Of a stretch of DNA of 42,527 bases, positions 8,085 through 17,243 are shown piece by piece. Each line of letters opens with the position of its first letter. Position 1 is the first letter of the stretch. The stretch is from an uncultured Mesonia sp. Lineage in GTDB: Bacteria > Bacteroidota > Bacteroidia > Flavobacteriales > Flavobacteriaceae. The position numbers and the translations under genes were made by a program. Under the pieces are notes generated by a model. It had not been told where the DNA came from. It saw nothing but the letters and a program-made list of their open reading frames with translations, and did not search any database. Location of the stretch: positions 1 through 42,527 of the forward strand of contig CANLVH010000020.1 of the NCBI GenBank assembly GCA_947494545.1, written 5' to 3'.

Positions 8085-9347
8085 TTAGGTTTTTTGCTTT
8101 TTCTTTTTGGCGGCGGGAAAAAGTACGTTGTTTAAGATAAGTCGGTAGCCCGGAGAATTGGGATGTAACTCTAACTCGGTTTTTGGGTCGCCTACTTTGT
8201 GTTGATAATCTTCCGGATCGTGGCCACCGTAAAAGGTAAAAAAGCCTTTTCCTTTAATTCCGTGAATGTAACGTGCTTCTCCGTTGGTTTTGTTTTGCCC
8301 CATTACCAGAACATTTGCTTTTACCTGCTCTATATCAAAGGCAGTGGTTTGTCCCATAAAACCCTTAACTAACGAAGTATGGTTTTGACACAGCATAGTA
8401 GGAATAGGATCCCACTTTGCGCTATAATTCATCAAGCTAAAATAATCGGTTTCTTTAGGAATTTTTCGTTTGGTAGTCATATCTATAGACGAAAACTCGT
8501 ATACCATTGGGCTTCTTTCCAAAACAAAATCCGTAAAGGCAAATGTATTGTTATAATCTATTTTACTTTGGTAACCAGGATCGCTTTCATCACCATCAAA
8601 CATTGGCTCTGCAATATCTACGCCGTCTGCAGAAAGCGCAATATCAAAACTATCTGTAGCGCTACACATAGCAAACATAAAGCCACCGCCTAGCACGTAA
8701 TCGCGTATTTTTTTAGCAACTGCCAGTTTAGCTTCCGAAACTTTATCGTAACCCAATTCTGCCGCTAAATTTTCGGCATTTTTCTTTTCTTCTATATACC
8801 ACGGGGCTGCACGATAACGTGCATAAAATTTACCATACTGTCCGGTAAAATCTTCGTGGTGCAAGTGCAACCAATCGTATAATAAAAGCTCATCTTCTAA
8901 AACTTGTTTGTCATAAACCGTTTCGTACGGAATCTCGGCATAGGTTAGAACCATTGTAACCGCATCGTCCCAAGGAGCATTACCGGAAGGCGTATAAACC
9001 GCAATTTTCGGAGCTTTTTCTAAAACAACCGCTTCCATATTTTTCGACGGACTTTCTATGGTTTTTAGAATAGTTTCTGTTTTTGCACTGCTTAAAACTT
9101 CAAAAGAAACGCCTCTAATTTTGCATTCTTTCCGCAAACTTTCGGTGTCCGGTAATAAAAAAGAGCCACCTCTATAATTGAGCAGCCATTTTACTTTTTG
9201 TTGGTTTTTTAACGTCCAATACGTTATTCCGTAAGCTTTTAAATGATCTTTCTGCGAAGTATCGTCCATCGGAATTAAAATATAGGATGCAAAAGATGCA
9301 AAAGGCATCCATAAACAAAACAGGACAAAAAACAGTTTCTTTTTCAT
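8085..9347 (-). CDS. Exported conserved protein with amidotransferase-like fold
   Basis: 420 aa with a signal peptide (MKKKLFFVLFCLWMPFASFA). Flavobacterial homologues are commonly labelled asparagine synthetase B, which this is not: there is no N-terminal catalytic cysteine and no synthetase ATP-binding motif. The sequence suggests a class I glutamine-amidotransferase-like or ThuA-like alpha/beta fold (KIAVYTPSGNAPWDDAV, then LLYDWLHLHHEDFTGQYG, GGGFMFAMCSATDSFD, FFTFYGGHDPEDYQH). The cysteine in FAMCSATD sits where a nucleophile elbow could be, but activity is unproven. It ends in a lysine-rich tail. Monocistronic; function unknown. Confidence 0.75.
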   Translation of the reverse strand: MKKKLFFVLFCLWMPFASFASYILIPMDDTSQKDHLKAYGITYWTLKNQQKVKWLLNYRGGSFLLPDTESLRKECKIRGVSFEVLSSAKTETILKTIESPSKNMEAVVLEKAPKIAVYTPSGNAPWDDAVTMVLTYAEIPYETVYDKQVLEDELLLYDWLHLHHEDFTGQYGKFYARYRAAPWYIEEKKNAENLAAELGYDKVSEAKLAVAKKIRDYVLGGGFMFAMCSATDSFDIALSADGVDIAEPMFDGDESDPGYQSKIDYNNTFAFTDFVLERSPMVYEFSSIDMTTKRKIPKETDYFSLMNYSAKWDPIPTMLCQNHTSLVKGFMGQTTAFDIEQVKANVLVMGQNKTNGEARYIHGIKGKGFFTFYGGHDPEDYQHKVGDPKTELELHPNSPGYRLILNNVLFPAAKKKKQKT

Positions 9348-9485
9348 AGCAGAAAGATAAACAAAAATTTAAAGGTCAGTATACAACTACGTGTTTATTA
9401 AACTAAGTATTAACAAATTAAAATCATTAAAAATGTCAGTTTAAGCTATTGGGCCAAGACAAGCTAAAGTTAAAAGCTCTTAGCG

Positions 9486-10040
9486 TTAGAAAACTTACTT
9501 CGACTGCGCTATTAGTTTTACATTTCCATCAAATTAAACATTTTTTTGCTTTTTAATCTAGTTCCATCTTAGCTTTTTCAATGAAAAATTTATAAATCGA
9601 GAGAAAACTTATTTTTCAAGAAGCTTTGTTCATTTTCTTTGCTCGTCCAAAGAAAACGAACCAAAAGAAAAGACGCTTTTTCTTAGGTATTTTTTCGCTT
9701 ATAGCGAAAAACCACAAAAACGTTTCCGCCATCGCACCAGCTCGCTCTTCACTATTTTAAGTTCACAGAACTTAAAATTAGCGTTCAGCCGTTTCCAAGG
9801 CTTCAAAAATTTTTAACGGAAACATTTTTGCTATACTGAAGAAAAAGAAATAAAAAATAATGTTTAAAAAATTTGAGTTTATCTTTGCTCAGCCTGACAT
9901 TGGGATTAAACTTACATAATTGTTGCTTTTAAAAGAACTTCGACTGCGCTATTAGTTTTACATTTGGAACATATATTTACTAGAAATTGAGTAACTAACT
10001 ACTGACCTCAACAAAATTTATTCCAATACTGTTTGTCATA
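9486..10040. repeat. Composite repeat region between the periplasmic protein gene and dnaB
   Basis: No gene. TTCGACTGCGCT half-cores lie at 9499 and 9939, and a CTGACATTGGGATTA tail at 9893-9908. Between them is a hairpin-rich module. It has a stem GTTCATTTTCTTTG/CAAAGAAAACGAAC (9629-9660), a stem around TTTTTCGC/GCGAAAAA (9711-9731), a stem TTTTAAGTT/AACTTAAAA (9755-9777), and a long-range GTTTCCG/CGGAAAC pairing (9722-9728 with 9817-9823) enclosing the last. Related modules occur at 31140-31375, 32100-32290 and 36461-36660. Confidence 0.7.
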
Positions 10041-10045
10041 GTTAC

Positions 10046-11587
10046 TTAAAACGGCACATCGTCTTCGCTATCCCGATTAATGGCGCTACCGAAAGCTTCG
10101 TCCGGGGATGGGAAACTTGCTTTGCTTTCAAACGGATTGTCTTCGTCTTGGTTTAATTTAGAATGGAATTCTTGTGGCGCATCAAAAGTTTCGAGGTTAT
10201 CAAACTTACCAAGCTGGCCAATAAATTTCAAACGTACGTTATCTAAACCACCATTACGGTGTTTGGCAATAATAAATTCGGCTTGACCGTCTGTAGGACT
10301 TTGCTCTTCATCGTCCCAAGTATCTATCTTGTAATATTCCGGTCGGTAAATAAACGAAACAATATCGGCATCCTGCTCAATAGCTCCGGACTCCCGTAAA
10401 TCTGATAATAAAGGACGTTTACTACCACCTCGCGTTTCTACCGCACGCGATAATTGCGAAAGCGCAATAACCGGTACGTTTAATTCTTTTGCCAGGGCTT
10501 TTAAGTTTCTGGAAATCGTAGAAATTTCTTGTTCCCTATTACCGCCTTTTTGGTTATTACCACCCGTCATTAATTGCAAATAATCTATCACAATTAACCT
10601 AATGCCGTGTTTGGAAGAAAGTCTTCTGGCTTTTGCCCGTAAATCAAAAATAGAAAGCGAAGGCGTATCGTCTATAAATAATGGCGCTTTTTCCAGGCCT
10701 TTTACTTTTACGTTTAGCTGCTCCCACTCGTCTTTACGCAAATCACCAGTTCTTAATTTATCGGATTCTAAACCGGTTTCCGAAGAGATTAATCGGGTAA
10801 TTAGCTGTACGGAAGACATTTCTAGTGAGAAAAAAGCAACCGGTATATTTTGACCAACTGCGATATTTCTAGCCATAGAAAGCGTAAGGGCTGTTTTACC
10901 CATCCCGGGACGCGCTGCCACGATAATCAAATCACTGGGTTGCCAACCGGAAGTTAGCTCGTCTACACGCGCAAATCCCGAAGGCACGCCGCTTAAACCT
11001 TCTTTATTAGAAATCTCTTCAATTTTCTTTTTGGCTTGAATTACTAAATCTTTAGCCGTTTCTGAAGAACGTTTAATGTTTCCTTGGGTTACTTCGTAGA
11101 GCTTATTTTCTGCACTATCTAATAATTCAAAAACATCTGTACTCTCATCGTAAGCTTCTTCTATAATTTCGTTGGAAATTTTAATAAGACTACGCTGAAT
11201 ATATTTTTGAAGAATTATACGCGCGTGAAACTCTAAGTGGGCAGAAGAGGAAACTTTTTGGGTTAACTGAATTAAATAATAATCGCCCCCAACTTGTTCT
11301 AATTTTCCATCTTTTTTTAACTGGCTCGAAACCGTTAATAAATCGATTGGTTCGGTATTTATAAATAAAGTATGAATAGCTTCAAAGATGTGCTGGTGGG
11401 CTTCTCTATAAAAAACTTCGCCGTGAAGCGTATCAATAACTTCGTCTACCCCTTTTTTGTCAATCATCATAGCGCCAAGCACAACTTCTTCTAAATCAAC
11501 CGCTTGCGGCGGCAATTTGCCTTTTTCCAGGTTTACGATATTTCCTTTCCCGGTTTTAAACTGTTGCGATGTGCTGACTTTTTCCAT
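10046..11587 (-). CDS. dnaB: Replicative DNA helicase DnaB
   Basis: 513 aa hexameric helicase that unwinds DNA at the fork and recruits primase. N-terminal domain (LPPQAVDLEEVVLGAMMIDK, conserved at the start of DnaB), linker, then the RecA-like motor with Walker A (AARPGMGKTALTL), the conserved FSLEMSS, Walker B (IRLIVIDYLQLM) and the DLRESGAIEQDAD segment with the arginine-finger region. The C-terminal ~60 residues are the acidic tail typical of Bacteroidota. No intein. The ATG at 11587 lies about 105 bases from the end of a MITE-like insertion, so the element occupies the dnaB upstream region and could influence its transcription. Confidence 0.97.
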   Translation of the reverse strand: MEKVSTSQQFKTGKGNIVNLEKGKLPPQAVDLEEVVLGAMMIDKKGVDEVIDTLHGEVFYREAHQHIFEAIHTLFINTEPIDLLTVSSQLKKDGKLEQVGGDYYLIQLTQKVSSSAHLEFHARIILQKYIQRSLIKISNEIIEEAYDESTDVFELLDSAENKLYEVTQGNIKRSSETAKDLVIQAKKKIEEISNKEGLSGVPSGFARVDELTSGWQPSDLIIVAARPGMGKTALTLSMARNIAVGQNIPVAFFSLEMSSVQLITRLISSETGLESDKLRTGDLRKDEWEQLNVKVKGLEKAPLFIDDTPSLSIFDLRAKARRLSSKHGIRLIVIDYLQLMTGGNNQKGGNREQEISTISRNLKALAKELNVPVIALSQLSRAVETRGGSKRPLLSDLRESGAIEQDADIVSFIYRPEYYKIDTWDDEEQSPTDGQAEFIIAKHRNGGLDNVRLKFIGQLGKFDNLETFDAPQEFHSKLNQDEDNPFESKASFPSPDEAFGSAINRDSEDDVPF

Positions 11588-11691
11588 ATTGCGAATGTAA
11601 ATAATTTGTTAAGATATAAGCGTTAAATCTTCGGTTACATAATTAACCGTTTATAAACAATTTACCTGTTAATAAGTTTGTATAACTTTTT

Positions 11692-12091
11692 TTTTGCTGT
11701 ACGATTAAAAAACTTGCTCTTAAAATTAACAATAGTTATGTTCATTAAAATTTGTTTGTTCATTTTTTTCATCGACAAAAAAACGAACCAATCCCCAACT
11801 CTAGTTGGGGACTAGGCTTAACCGAACTTTGCTAAAAATTTCCCTCGTTTCGGCGCAAACTAAAAGTATTCGCTGATTTTTATAAATTTTAAAGCTCAAA
11901 GTTTTGCTTGTATCTATTCATTTTTTGTGGCTGGCGCTAGTTTGCTTAACCCTTCACTCCCATCATTTTTTAACGCAAACTTCGCCTAGGCCATTGAAAC
12001 AATAAAAACTCACAAAACAAGATATAATACTATAAACCTCTCAAATCCTTCACTATTATTGACCCATAATTAATTTGATCGGACACTACTG
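11692..12091 (+). mobile_element. MITE-like non-autonomous element, copy 1
   Basis: 400 bp with no significant ORF. The ends are inverted repeats: TGTACGATTAAA at 11698-11709 and TTTGATCGGACA at 12074-12085, each six bases inside the element boundary. It is flanked by a perfect 9 bp direct repeat, taacttttt, at 11683-11691 and 12092-12100, as expected of a target-site duplication. It is homologous end to end with 23272-23670. Internally it has subterminal inverted sequences (CTAGGCTTAACCG...TTTGC against GCAAACTTCGCCTAG), a GCAAACTA/TAGTTTGC pair, and a GTTCATTTTTTT/AAAAAAACGAAC hairpin. It carries an extra ~20-base hairpin (tccccaactctagttgggga) absent from copy 2. It lies between the accA terminator and dnaB. 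Confidence 0.85.
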
Positions 12092-12105
12092 TAACTTTTT
12101 ATAAG

Positions 12106-12137
12106 TTAAAAAAATCCGAAGAATAAATCTTCGGATT
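12106..12137 (-). terminator. Rho-independent terminator of accA
   Basis: AATCCGAAGA at 12113-12122 pairs with TCTTCGGATT at 12128-12137 around a 5-base loop; the minus strand then runs into T residues. It is 30 bases past the accA stop. The target duplication of the MITE ends only about six bases beyond the terminator, so the insertion avoided the accA transcript. Confidence 0.85.
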
Positions 12138-12167
12138 CGAGACAAAATTATAAACTATGGGAAGTTC

Positions 12168-13118
12168 TTATTTGTATACCCCCATATCTAAATATTTTTC
12201 CATACGTTCTTTTACTAAATCTTCTGGTGATAATTCTTTTAATTCTTCGTAAGAACTTTTTACTGTCTTTTTTAAGATCTTAAACATCTTATCTTTATCG
12301 CTATGTGCGCCACCCAAAGGTTCTTTTATAATAGAATCTATCACCTTTAAACGCTTGGCGTCTTTAGCCGTTAATTTTAAAGCTTCTGCAGCTTGTTCTT
12401 TGTGGTCCCAACTTCGCCATAAAATAGAGGAGCAGTTTTCGGGAGAAATCACCGAATACCAAGAGTTTTCTAACATCATTACTTTATCGCCTACACCAAT
12501 ACCTAAAGCGCCACCACTGGCTCCTTCGCCAATTACCACAACAATAATAGGAACTTTAAGCCGCGTCATTTCCATAATGTTACGCGCAATTGCTTCTCCT
12601 TGTCCGCGTTCCTCGGCTTCTAAACCTGGATATGCGCCTGGAGTATCGATAAAAGTAAGCACCGGTAAATTAAATTTTTCGGCAGATTTCATTAAACGCA
12701 GCGCTTTTCTGTAGCCTTCCGGGCTTGCCATTCCGAAGTTTCGGTATTGGCGGGATTTGGTGTTGTAGCCTTTTTGCTGACCGATAATCATATAGCTTTG
12801 GTCGCCTATTTTTCCTAAGCCGCCAACCATAGCTTTATCGTCTGAAGCATTTCTGTCTCCATGCAATTCTAAAAAGCTATCGCCACAAAGACCTTTAATA
12901 TAATCTAAAGTATATGGCCTATTCGGGTGACGAGAAAGTTGCACCCGTTGCCAAGAAGTAAGGTTTTGATACACTTCTTTCTTGGTTTCTTTTAGCTTTT
13001 TTTCTATTTGCTTGCAAGTATCCGAAACATCTACAGAGCTATCGACTCCTATTTTACAAGCTTTATTATATTGTTCTTGGAGTTCTTTAATGGGTAGTTC
13101 AAAATCTAAATATTCCAT
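12168..13118 (-). CDS. accA: Acetyl-CoA carboxylase carboxyltransferase subunit alpha
   Basis: 316 aa, the normal length. The protein transfers the carboxyl group from biotin carboxyl carrier protein to acetyl-CoA in the first committed step of fatty acid synthesis, as an alpha2beta2 complex with AccD, which is not in this window. Diagnostic segments: [16 protein letters not shown] at the N-terminus, [22 protein letters not shown] core (here [14 protein letters not shown]), [20 protein letters not shown] and [17 protein letters not shown], the oxyanion and CoA-binding loops. Single-gene transcript with its own -7 element and terminator. Confidence 0.97.
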   Translation of the reverse strand: MEYLDFELPIKELQEQYNKACKIGVDSSVDVSDTCKQIEKKLKETKKEVYQNLTSWQRVQLSRHPNRPYTLDYIKGLCGDSFLELHGDRNASDDKAMVGGLGKIGDQSYMIIGQQKGYNTKSRQYRNFGMASPEGYRKALRLMKSAEKFNLPVLTFIDTPGAYPGLEAEERGQGEAIARNIMEMTRLKVPIIVVVIGEGASGGALGIGVGDKVMMLENSWYSVISPENCSSILWRSWDHKEQAAEALKLTAKDAKRLKVIDSIIKEPLGGAHSDKDKMFKILKKTVKSSYEELKELSPEDLVKERMEKYLDMGVYK

Positions 13119-13151
13119 AAATATTCTATGGCTTTAAGTTTTTACAGCTTA

Positions 13152-13159
13152 CAAATATA
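13152..13159 (-). promoter_or_regulatory. Probable -7 element for accA
   Basis: On the minus strand this reads TATATTTG, a full match to TAnnTTTG, 33 bases upstream of the accA ATG. I see no good TTG at the expected distance. Confidence 0.5.
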
Positions 13160-13209
13160 TAAAACTGTTTGATTACACAGCATTTTTTTTAATTTAGAAT
13201 TTTATGCTA

Positions 13210-14286
13210 TTAGCGTCTAGCTCTTCGCAATAAAATTATAGCCAAGATACCAAAAACTATGTTAGGAAACCACACGGCCAATAATGGCGAAAAAGTAGAT
13301 TGCTCTGCAATGGTACCAAAGACTTTATCAAAAAATACAAAGATAAAAGCTATTGAAATTCCTACTGCCAGGTTGGCTCCCATCCCTCCACGACGTTTCA
13401 TGGCAGAAACCGAAACTGCAATAATGGTTAAAATGTAAGCAGAAACCGGCAAACTCCATCTTTTGTAAGCCACCACCATATACCTATTTATATTTCCGGA
13501 ACCACGGCGTCTCTCTTGCGCAATAAAATCGTTTAACTCAAAATAATTTAAAGTTTCGGCTATATAAGAAACCGGGGTAAGCGCATCAAACTCAAAAGGT
13601 AAAATAGTATCTATTTTAGATTTGGATATTAATTGGTCTTTTCTTTCGCCAATAATACGCTTGTCGTAATTATAAAGGCTGTAGGTAGAATCTTCTTCGT
13701 TAAATTTTAAACGGTTTGCACTAATTTTAAATTCCAATTCATTGCCATCAAAATGCTCTAAAGTAAAATTGGTAGCGGTTTGGGTTTTAGGTCTAAAATT
13801 GGTAGCATAAATAAACTCGTTATCGTTTATTTGTCTATAAACATCTTGTGTTTCTTGGGCAGTTTTACCACGTTTTAAGTATTTGTACTTAAACTCGTTA
13901 AAGCCTTTACTTGCTTCGGGGGCTAAATACATACTAAATACCAACGCCGCAACACAAACCAAAGTAGCTCCAATTAAATAAGGCCGTAAAAACCTATTAA
14001 AAGAAACACCGGAACTTAGAAAGGCTATAATCTCTGTATTATTGGCAAGTTTTGAAGTAAACCAAATTACGGATAAAAATAAAAATAAAGGAAACAATAG
14101 ATTAGCAAAATATACCGTGAAATCTAAATAATACCAAGCTACTTCTATAAAAGGAACTTCGTTGGCTAAAATCTTATCAATTTTTTCGGCTAAATTAACT
14201 GTAATTCCAATAGGAATAAAGAGTAACAAAAGGGTTACAAAAGTTCCTAAGTAGCGTTTTAATATGTACCAATCTAATATTTTCAC
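13210..14286 (-). CDS. LptF/LptG family permease
   Basis: 358 aa inner-membrane protein of the YjgP/YjgQ family, the transmembrane half of the LptB2FG transporter that extracts lipopolysaccharide from the inner membrane. Three membrane segments at the N-terminus (about residues 10-32, 55-77 and 97-118) and three at the C-terminus (about 275-352) enclose a periplasmic beta-jellyroll region. It starts with GTG at 14286-14284, directly after the TAG of tgt, so the two are translationally linked. More similar in layout to LptG than LptF, but the distinction is uncertain. Confidence 0.88.
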   Translation of the reverse strand: MKILDWYILKRYLGTFVTLLLLFIPIGITVNLAEKIDKILANEVPFIEVAWYYLDFTVYFANLLFPLFLFLSVIWFTSKLANNTEIIAFLSSGVSFNRFLRPYLIGATLVCVAALVFSMYLAPEASKGFNEFKYKYLKRGKTAQETQDVYRQINDNEFIYATNFRPKTQTATNFTLEHFDGNELEFKISANRLKFNEEDSTYSLYNYDKRIIGERKDQLISKSKIDTILPFEFDALTPVSYIAETLNYFELNDFIAQERRRGSGNINRYMVVAYKRWSLPVSAYILTIIAVSVSAMKRRGGMGANLAVGISIAFIFVFFDKVFGTIAEQSTFSPLLAVWFPNIVFGILAIILLRRARR

Positions 14287-15417
14287 CTATAAACGTTTAT
14301 CCATTTGTTTTACCATTTTTTCTTTCCAAGTGGCAAAATCGCCTGCCAAAATATGCTTTCGAGCCTCACGAGTTAGCCAAAGATAAAAACCTAGGTTATG
14401 AATACTGGCAATTTGCCTGCCAAGCATTTCGTTTACAGTAAATAAATGTCTAACGTAAGCTTTAGAATACTCGGTATCTACCCAAGTTATGCCCATTTCG
14501 TCAATAGGAGAAAAATCGTCTTCCCACTTTTTGTTTTTAATATTTATGGTGCCGTGGGCGGTAAAAAGCATTCCGTTTCTACCATTTCTAGTAGGCATTA
14601 CACAATCAAACATATCTACTCCCAAAGCAATATTTTCCAGAATATTAATAGGTGTGCCAACGCCCATTAAATAGCGGGGTTTATCTTCCGGTAAGATAGC
14701 ATTTACCACCTCTGTCATTGCATACATTTCTTCTGCCGGCTCTCCAACAGATAAGCCGCCAATAGCATTACCGTCTGCGCCGGCATTGGCAATATATTCT
14801 GCAGATTGTTGGCGCAAATCTTTATACGTACTGCCTTGCACAATAGGAAACAAAGCTTGTTGGTGTCCGTACAAAGGTTCTTTATTAGAAAAATGTTTTA
14901 TACAACGATCCAACCACCGATGCGTGCGATGCATAGAATTTTTGGCATATTTATAATCGCAAGGATACGGGGTGCATTCATCAAACGCCATCATAATATC
15001 GGCGCCAATTTTTCGTTGGGTATCCATCACATTTTCCGGTGTAAAAACGTGGTAGGATCCATCTATATGCGATTTAAATTTTACGCCTTCTTCGGTAATT
15101 TTTCTTCTGTCGGATAGCGAATATACTTGGTACCCCCCACTATCTGTAAGAATATTTCTGTCCCAATTCATAAACTTATGCAAACCGCCGGCTTTTTGTA
15201 AAATATCGGTTTGTGGTCGCAAATAAAGATGGTAAGTATTACCTAAAATAATATCCGGATTAATCTCTTGTTTTAATTCTCTTTGATGAACGCCTTTTAC
15301 CGTTGCAATGGTACCAACCGGCATAAAAATAGGGGTTTCTATTTTGCCGTGATCTGTAGTAATTGTTCCCGCACGGGCTTTTGATTGTTTATCAGTAAGG
15401 CTTAATTCAAATTTCAT
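14287..15417 (-). CDS. tgt: tRNA-guanine transglycosylase lacking the CxCxxC zinc site
   Basis: 376 aa from ATG at 15417. A longer in-frame start at 15516 would add 33 unrelated residues and overrun the promoter. The enzyme exchanges guanine 34 for a 7-deazaguanine precursor during queuosine synthesis in tRNAs with GUN anticodons. Seen: substrate-binding TDSGGYQVYSL, FDECTPYP, GGLSVGEPAEEMY and the catalytic aspartate in MFDCVMPTRNGRNG. The zinc motif usually placed just before YSRAYLRHL is not there: the segment reads MGITWVDTEYSKAYVRHL, with G, T and D at the three cysteine positions, while the histidine of SIHNLGFYL is kept. As I recall, this loss is shared by flavobacterial homologues. 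First gene of a tgt-lptFG pair. Confidence 0.95.
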   Translation of the reverse strand: MKFELSLTDKQSKARAGTITTDHGKIETPIFMPVGTIATVKGVHQRELKQEINPDIILGNTYHLYLRPQTDILQKAGGLHKFMNWDRNILTDSGGYQVYSLSDRRKITEEGVKFKSHIDGSYHVFTPENVMDTQRKIGADIMMAFDECTPYPCDYKYAKNSMHRTHRWLDRCIKHFSNKEPLYGHQQALFPIVQGSTYKDLRQQSAEYIANAGADGNAIGGLSVGEPAEEMYAMTEVVNAILPEDKPRYLMGVGTPINILENIALGVDMFDCVMPTRNGRNGMLFTAHGTINIKNKKWEDDFSPIDEMGITWVDTEYSKAYVRHLFTVNEMLGRQIASIHNLGFYLWLTREARKHILAGDFATWKEKMVKQMDKRL

Positions 15418-15435
15418 AGGCGTAATTAAAGGTTG

Positions 15436-15443
15436 CAAAGATA
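15436..15443 (-). promoter_or_regulatory. Probable -7 element for tgt-lptFG
   Basis: The minus strand reads TATCTTTG, a full TAnnTTTG match, 18 bases upstream of the chosen tgt ATG (15417). Its position supports this start over the one at 15516. Confidence 0.6.
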
Positions 15444-15517
15444 CATAATCCGTTTTCAAAATAAACAGCAAATAATAACAAGCATTGATATGTCTTCTTA
15501 AAAAATCTGAGAGCAAC

Positions 15518-16320
15518 CTAAAAAAATCGTGTCGGTAGGATTAAATATATCTCTAAATTACCTCTTCCCATCCCCAGCCTTTCCCTGAGAGAAGGGAGTT
15601 AGGTGGGGTTTGCTGTAAGTGAAGTTTAAACCTTCTTTTTCCCGGCCCTAAACAGCGGGAAGGTTTTTGAAGGGGAAAGGAAGATTTTCTTTCCATCCCC
15701 AGCCCTTCCCTGAGGGAAGGGAGCAAGCTTTTGAAAGTATGAAAAACAGGATTACTCGGGTTGAGAGTTTTTGAACCTTTTTAGCATTGAATCTAACTCG
15801 GATTAAAAGCTTTATAAAATGCTTTACGGAAGAAGCTTGCAGCAAAAAACATGAGGATTTTAGTTTCCCTTTACGGAAGAAAAACGGGCATATCCCATAA
15901 CAAGAAGACATTTTCAATCTAATATTCCGTAAAGAACAACAAAAAATGTTTTTGGGTTATGCACTTAACTTTATTCTTTCAAAATTGTGGTTCTGACTTC
16001 CTGCAAAGTATGCCATACATGGTAGGTATATGCTGAATTTTCAAACCTACAAGGTTTTTGAAACCTTGCAGGAGAGGTCTTTGGGTAATTCTTCCAAGAA
16101 GTATGCGTTATTATTGCCTTATTTTCAATTAAAAATGGTGTTAGAAGACTCTAAATCAACGATTCTTATAGGTATAACGCAAAGATGTTTTTAAAAATCC
16201 GTTATACTAATCGAAAAAACTTTTATTAATTTTCCTTATTTTAAGGCTGTCTGAAAACTTCCGTAAAGGAAGCAAAACCACATTACTAACATAAAATTTT
16301 TTTTAGCTTTTAAATAAACT
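15518..16320. repeat. Gene-free, repeat-rich gap between tgt and transketolase
   Basis: About 800 bases without a credible gene. Contents: two CCCTTCCCTGAGGGAAGGG-type hairpins (15563-15598 and 15692-15723; a third lies at 23229-23256), one AAGGTTTTTGAAACCTT palindrome (16046-16072, relatives at 31461-31484 and 31827-31855), and four exact TTCCGTAAAG motifs in both orientations (15822, 15869, 15925, 16259). An 89-codon open frame on the minus strand covers the hairpins and looks like a repeat artefact. Confidence 0.6.
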
Positions 16321-16328
16321 TACTTTTG
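16321..16328 (+). promoter_or_regulatory. Probable -7 element for the transketolase genes
   Basis: TACTTTTG matches TAnnTTTG 33 bases upstream of the ATG at 16362. The -33 region is T-rich but lacks a clear TTG. Confidence 0.55.
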
Positions 16329-16361
16329 CGATAAGACAGATTACAAACCTATTTAAACACT

Positions 16362-17207
16362 ATGTCACAAACACAACAACTAGAAGATTTTGTAACACAA
16401 GTCCGTAGAGATATTTTACGGCAAGTACATGCGGTAAACTCCGGCCACCCGGGAGGCTCTTTAGGATGCGCTGAATTTTTTACAGCGCTTTACCAAGAAA
16501 TAATGGACTACGACACCAAATTTGATATGGATGGTAAAAACGAAGACCTCTTCTTTTTATCTAACGGCCATATTTCTCCGGTGTTTTACAGCGTTTTAGC
16601 ACGAAGCGGATTTTTCTCTGTAGAGGAATTAAATACGTTTAGAAAAATAAACTCCCGTCTGCAAGGTCACCCAACCACGCACGAAGGTTTGCCCGGTATT
16701 CGCGTAGCCTCCGGCTCTTTAGGTCAAGGTATGTCTGTTGCCATTGGCGCGGCACAAACCAAAAAACTCAATAACGATGAGCATTTGGTATATTCTTTAC
16801 ACGGCGATGGCGAGTTGCAAGAAGGACAAAATTGGGAAGCAATAATGTATGCTGCAGCCAACAAGGTAGACAACCTTATTTCTACCGTAGATTTAAACGG
16901 GCAACAAATAGACGGCTCTACCGATACGGTTTTACCATTAGGAAATTTGAAAGATAAATTTGAAGCCTTTGGCTGGGATGTTTTAGAAATACAAAAAGGT
17001 AACGACATAGAAGCGGTAATAAAAGGTTTGCAAGAAGCCAAAACCCGAACAGGTAAAGGAAAACCCGTTTGTATCCTGTTGCATACCGTAATGGGAAATG
17101 GCGTAGATTTTATGATGCACACCCACGCTTGGCACGGAAAAGCGCCTAACGACGAACAACTGGAAACAGGTTTATCACAAAATCCGGAAACTTTAGGCGA
17201 TTATTAG
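16362..17207 (+). CDS. Transketolase, N-terminal subunit
   Basis: 281 aa. It supplies the thiamine-diphosphate-binding (PP) domain of a split transketolase, which moves two-carbon units between sugar phosphates in the pentose phosphate pathway. Seen: SGHPGGSLGCAEFFTALY at the N-terminus, GHPTTHEGLPGIRVASGSLG, the ThDP/Mg motif GDGELQEGQNWEA, and HAWHGKAPNDEQ near the end. The two-gene form is usual in Bacteroidota. The partner subunit starts 36 bases downstream; both are needed for activity. Confidence 0.96.
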   Translation: MSQTQQLEDFVTQVRRDILRQVHAVNSGHPGGSLGCAEFFTALYQEIMDYDTKFDMDGKNEDLFFLSNGHISPVFYSVLARSGFFSVEELNTFRKINSRLQGHPTTHEGLPGIRVASGSLGQGMSVAIGAAQTKKLNNDEHLVYSLHGDGELQEGQNWEAIMYAAANKVDNLISTVDLNGQQIDGSTDTVLPLGNLKDKFEAFGWDVLEIQKGNDIEAVIKGLQEAKTRTGKGKPVCILLHTVMGNGVDFMMHTHAWHGKAPNDEQLETGLSQNPETLGDY

Positions 17208-17243
17208 GCAAAGCCAATTTTTAAAACTTTAGAAAAAACAACA

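Noticed and set aside
15648..15917. 89-codon minus-strand frame
   Set aside because: It spans the CCCTTCCCTGAGGGAAGGG hairpins and TTCCGTAAAG motifs and shows no family features or gene-like composition.
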